Source: Terriglobia bacterium (lineage in GTDB: Bacteria > Acidobacteriota > Terriglobia > Terriglobales > Acidobacteriaceae). Taken from it: a stretch of DNA of 64,000 nt. The notes under the pieces were generated by a model. The model was not told the DNA's origin. It did no database searches and was given only the letters and a program-made list of their open reading frames with translations. This document shows, in pieces, positions 62,071 to 64,000 of the stretch. The stretch covers positions 1-64,000 of the forward strand of contig JAIQGK010000001.1 in NCBI GenBank assembly GCA_020072645.1. The letters are read 5' to 3'. A program made the translations under genes and the position numbers. Every line of letters begins with the position of its first letter. The stretch's first letter is position 1.

Positions 62071-64000
62071 GTGGCCAAGCTGACATTTGTCGTGGGAAAA
62101 GGCGGCGTAGGCAAGACGACCGTCTCCTGCGCGCTCGCGCTGCATCTGGCCGCGCGCCAACCCAGGCAATCGACGCTGCTCATGTCCACCGATCCCGCAC
62201 ATTCGCTGGCCGACATGCTGGAAATTAAAGATAAAGCTGGGCCGCACCGACTTACCGGCATCAAGGGCAAAGTTTCCGTCTGGCAGATTGACAGTGACCG
62301 CGAGTTCAAGAAGTTTCTTGAGGGCAACCGGGAAGGCATCCTCAACATTGTTGAGAATGGTACATTTTTCAATCGCGAAGAAATCGCGCCGCTGCTGGAT
62401 ACCACGCTGCCCGGAATGTCAGAGGTGGCTGGCCTGCTTGCGCTGCGTGACATGCTGGAAAGCGGCGAGCATGATCACATTGTGGTTGATACGGCCCCGT
62501 TCGGCCACACGTTGCGCCTCTTTGAGCTGCCAGGACATTTTCAGCGCTTCCTGAATTTTCTTGAGGTCGCCTCCAGCCGCGATGACCTGCTGGCGCAACG
62601 CTTCGGCGGACGAACGTCCGGCCCGGCCCATGGCTTTCTGGAAAAGTGGCAGGCCACCGTCAGGCAGGTGAAAGAAGCTTTTAGTGCGGAGCAGGCAGAG
62701 GTTCTGCTGGTCACATCGGCGGAAACCTTCTCTCTCAATGAAGCCGTGCGCTGCGTGGATGCGCTCCGGGAGTCGGCAGCAGAGATGCGTCTGGGCGGTA
62801 TCGTCCTGAACCGCGTAGTCATGTCAGCAGGGAAGTGCCCACGCTGCCGCGCCCGCTCGCTTCAGGGCAAAAAGGCTGTCCAGTTCCTGAAGCAAAAATT
62901 TCCGCGCGTGCCCAGGCTGATCGGCCCCGATCCGGGCAATCCTCTTCTTGGCCCGCGCCAGTTGCAGCGCTTTGGCGAGACGATCTTTGCTGGAGGTCAC
63001 GCCAACCTCGCCGCTCCGCCTCCAGGAACATCCAAAATCAAACTCAAGTTCGCAAAGACCAAATGGCCTGCCGCCAAAACTCGTCTCTCCTTCACTCTGG
63101 GCAAAGGCGGCGTGGGCAAGACAACGGTCACGGCCGCGCTGGCCTTCCATGAACGGTCGCTGGATAAAGATGTTCACGTCACTGTGTGCTCCACTGACCC
63201 TGCGCCGTCGCTCGATGACATTTTCCAGAAAGAAATCGGCGACCAGATGGTTTCTGTCCTTGGCGATGCCGGTCTTGCCGCCATGGAAATGGACGCGGTC
63301 TTTGAGTTTCGCCGCTGGGCGGCCCGCATCAAGCAGCAGCTTTCCGCCGGAACCAGCATGCAATCGGGCGGCCTGCATGTTGATCTCACTTTTGAAAAAG
63401 AAGTCTTCGCCGCGCTTATGGACGTGGTCCCGCCCGGCGTGGATGAAGTATTTGCCATCTTCCGCATCCTTGACCTGCTGGAAGCAAAGCACGGCAGCGT
63501 ATTCATTGATATGGCGCCCACAGGCCACGCGCTGGAATTGTTGCGCATGCCGGACCGCATTTTGCTGTGGTCGCGCCTTTTATTGAAAAGCCTGGCGGCG
63601 CACCGTACACTAGCCCTCGCGCAGGATGTTGCTGTGGAACTGGCCGGACTGGGGCAGCGAGTGCGGAAACTGCTGGAGCTCATGCGTGATCCCCGGCAGA
63701 GCCGCGCATGGGCGGTGATGTTGCCGGAGCCTGTGCCTGATCGGCAGACGCAACGCCTTCTGGCCGCGATCAAGGAAATTGGCGTTGCCATAGATTCTTT
63801 GTTCGTGAACCGGGTCCTGCTTGGGCCGGATTCCGGCTGTAAAACTTGCCGTCGCGCGCAGAACTGGCAGGCAGCAACATTGCAGTCATTGCAAAAGAAA
63901 TACGGCGGCCATCGTTTGTATCTGGTGCGGGATTTTCCCGCGGAAATTACGGGCGCGGCAAAGCTGAAGAAATTTACCGGCGAGTTATGGCAAATTCAAA
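62071..64000 (+). CDS. Tandem ArsA/Get3-like ATPase, continues beyond the window
   Basis: At least 643 residues from GTG 62071; an in-frame TAA at 62059 fixes the upstream limit. Two ArsA-type halves: the first begins FVVGKGGVGKTTVSCALA and has STDPAHSLADML, VDTAPFGHTLRLFELPGH and KCPRCRARSLQG; the second begins FTLGKGGVGKTTVTAALA and has STDPAPSLDDIF, DMAPTGHALELLRMPDR and GCKTCRRAQ. Bacterial ArsA energises arsenite export, Get3 targets tail-anchored proteins. The CxxC in each half is a Get3-like feature, but no arsenic genes are nearby. No ribosome-binding site is visible. Function is open. Confidence 0.88.
   Translation, partial: MAKLTFVVGKGGVGKTTVSCALALHLAARQPRQSTLLMSTDPAHSLADMLEIKDKAGPHRLTGIKGKVSVWQIDSDREFKKFLEGNREGILNIVENGTFFNREEIAPLLDTTLPGMSEVAGLLALRDMLESGEHDHIVVDTAPFGHTLRLFELPGHFQRFLNFLEVASSRDDLLAQRFGGRTSGPAHGFLEKWQATVRQVKEAFSAEQAEVLLVTSAETFSLNEAVRCVDALRESAAEMRLGGIVLNRVVMSAGKCPRCRARSLQGKKAVQFLKQKFPRVPRLIGPDPGNPLLGPRQLQRFGETIFAGGHANLAAPPPGTSKIKLKFAKTKWPAAKTRLSFTLGKGGVGKTTVTAALAFHERSLDKDVHVTVCSTDPAPSLDDIFQKEIGDQMVSVLGDAGLAAMEMDAVFEFRRWAARIKQQLSAGTSMQSGGLHVDLTFEKEVFAALMDVVPPGVDEVFAIFRILDLLEAKHGSVFIDMAPTGHALELLRMPDRILLWSRLLLKSLAAHRTLALAQDVAVELAGLGQRVRKLLELMRDPRQSRAWAVMLPEPVPDRQTQRLLAAIKEIGVAIDSLFVNRVLLGPDSGCKTCRRAQNWQAATLQSLQKKYGGHRLYLVRDFPAEITGAAKLKKFTGELWQIQ

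Noticed and set aside
61428-62453. 341-residue minus-strand frame spanning the EEP gene, the spacer and the start of the arsA-like gene
   Set aside because: It covers two clear plus-strand genes and the repeat words between them; its product is Ser/Arg-rich without domain character.

Overview
The window reads as a chromosomal segment of a soil-type Acidobacteriota (Terriglobia-like). This is inferred from gene families and style, not from an rRNA gene: OFA-family formate transporter with its small subunit, tandem-domain ThyX, M48 protease with WD40-like repeats, tandem-repeat cell-surface lipoprotein, PilZ and GGDEF proteins, and many degenerate CACGGAGGCACGGAG-type words between genes. GC content is moderately high, genes are densely packed on both strands, and no phage or plasmid functions are seen. 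The only mobile element is the tip of an IS481-type insertion sequence at the left edge.

Layout: 1-145 IS481 end; 868-2383 a three-gene operon (41-aa secreted Cys-Pro peptide, multi-pass membrane protein, membrane-anchored protein); 2.4-8.4 kb tRNA-Val(CAC), PadR regulator, DehI-family protein, HIT protein, RlpA-SPOR lipoprotein, PilZ protein; 8.8-10.9 kb DUF1028 protein and a barrel-like secreted protein; 11-15.8 kb carA-carB; 15.9-18.6 kb RibD-C/DHFR-like protein, an unknown, and a double ThyX; 19-21.2 kb a GAF-GAF-GGDEF/PilZ pair behind a CRP/FNR-like operator centred at -41.5; 21.3-23.5 kb ABC exporter; 24.9-31.5 kb a formate module (OFA transporter, small subunit, selenocysteine formate dehydrogenase, NuoEF fusion, ferredoxin-like subunit); 31.5-35.2 kb M48/WD40 and DUF1499 proteins; 35.2-38.1 kb proB-proA behind a candidate leader-peptide attenuator; 38.1-38.7 kb DUF433/DUF5615 toxin-antitoxin-like pair; 38.9-42.6 kb MacA/MacB-type efflux; 43-46.5 kb secreted and surface proteins; 46.9-48.8 kb PpiD/SurA-like isomerase; 48.8-53.3 kb convergent malQ and treY; 53.5-57 kb small proteins, a receiver and a TPR protein; 57.3-58.2 kb PgeF-like protein; 58.3-61.9 kb two cardiolipin synthase paralogues plus an EEP-family phosphodiesterase; 62.07 kb to the end, a double ArsA/Get3-like ATPase, cut by the window.

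How parts work together: the formate module couples uptake or exchange of formate (or oxalate) to NAD-linked oxidation. Its catalytic subunit has an in-frame TGA followed by a hairpin with a GGUCU loop at the same distance as in E. coli fdhF, so the TGA very probably encodes selenocysteine. The N-terminal iron-sulphur half normally fused to this subunit is instead encoded two genes downstream. proBA is preceded by a consensus promoter, a nearly leaderless 25-codon ORF with a Cys/Pro codon run, and mutually exclusive antiterminator and terminator helices: the layout of an amino-acid attenuator. These two loci, and the small secreted peptide operon at 0.87-2.4 kb, are the parts most worth experimental attention.
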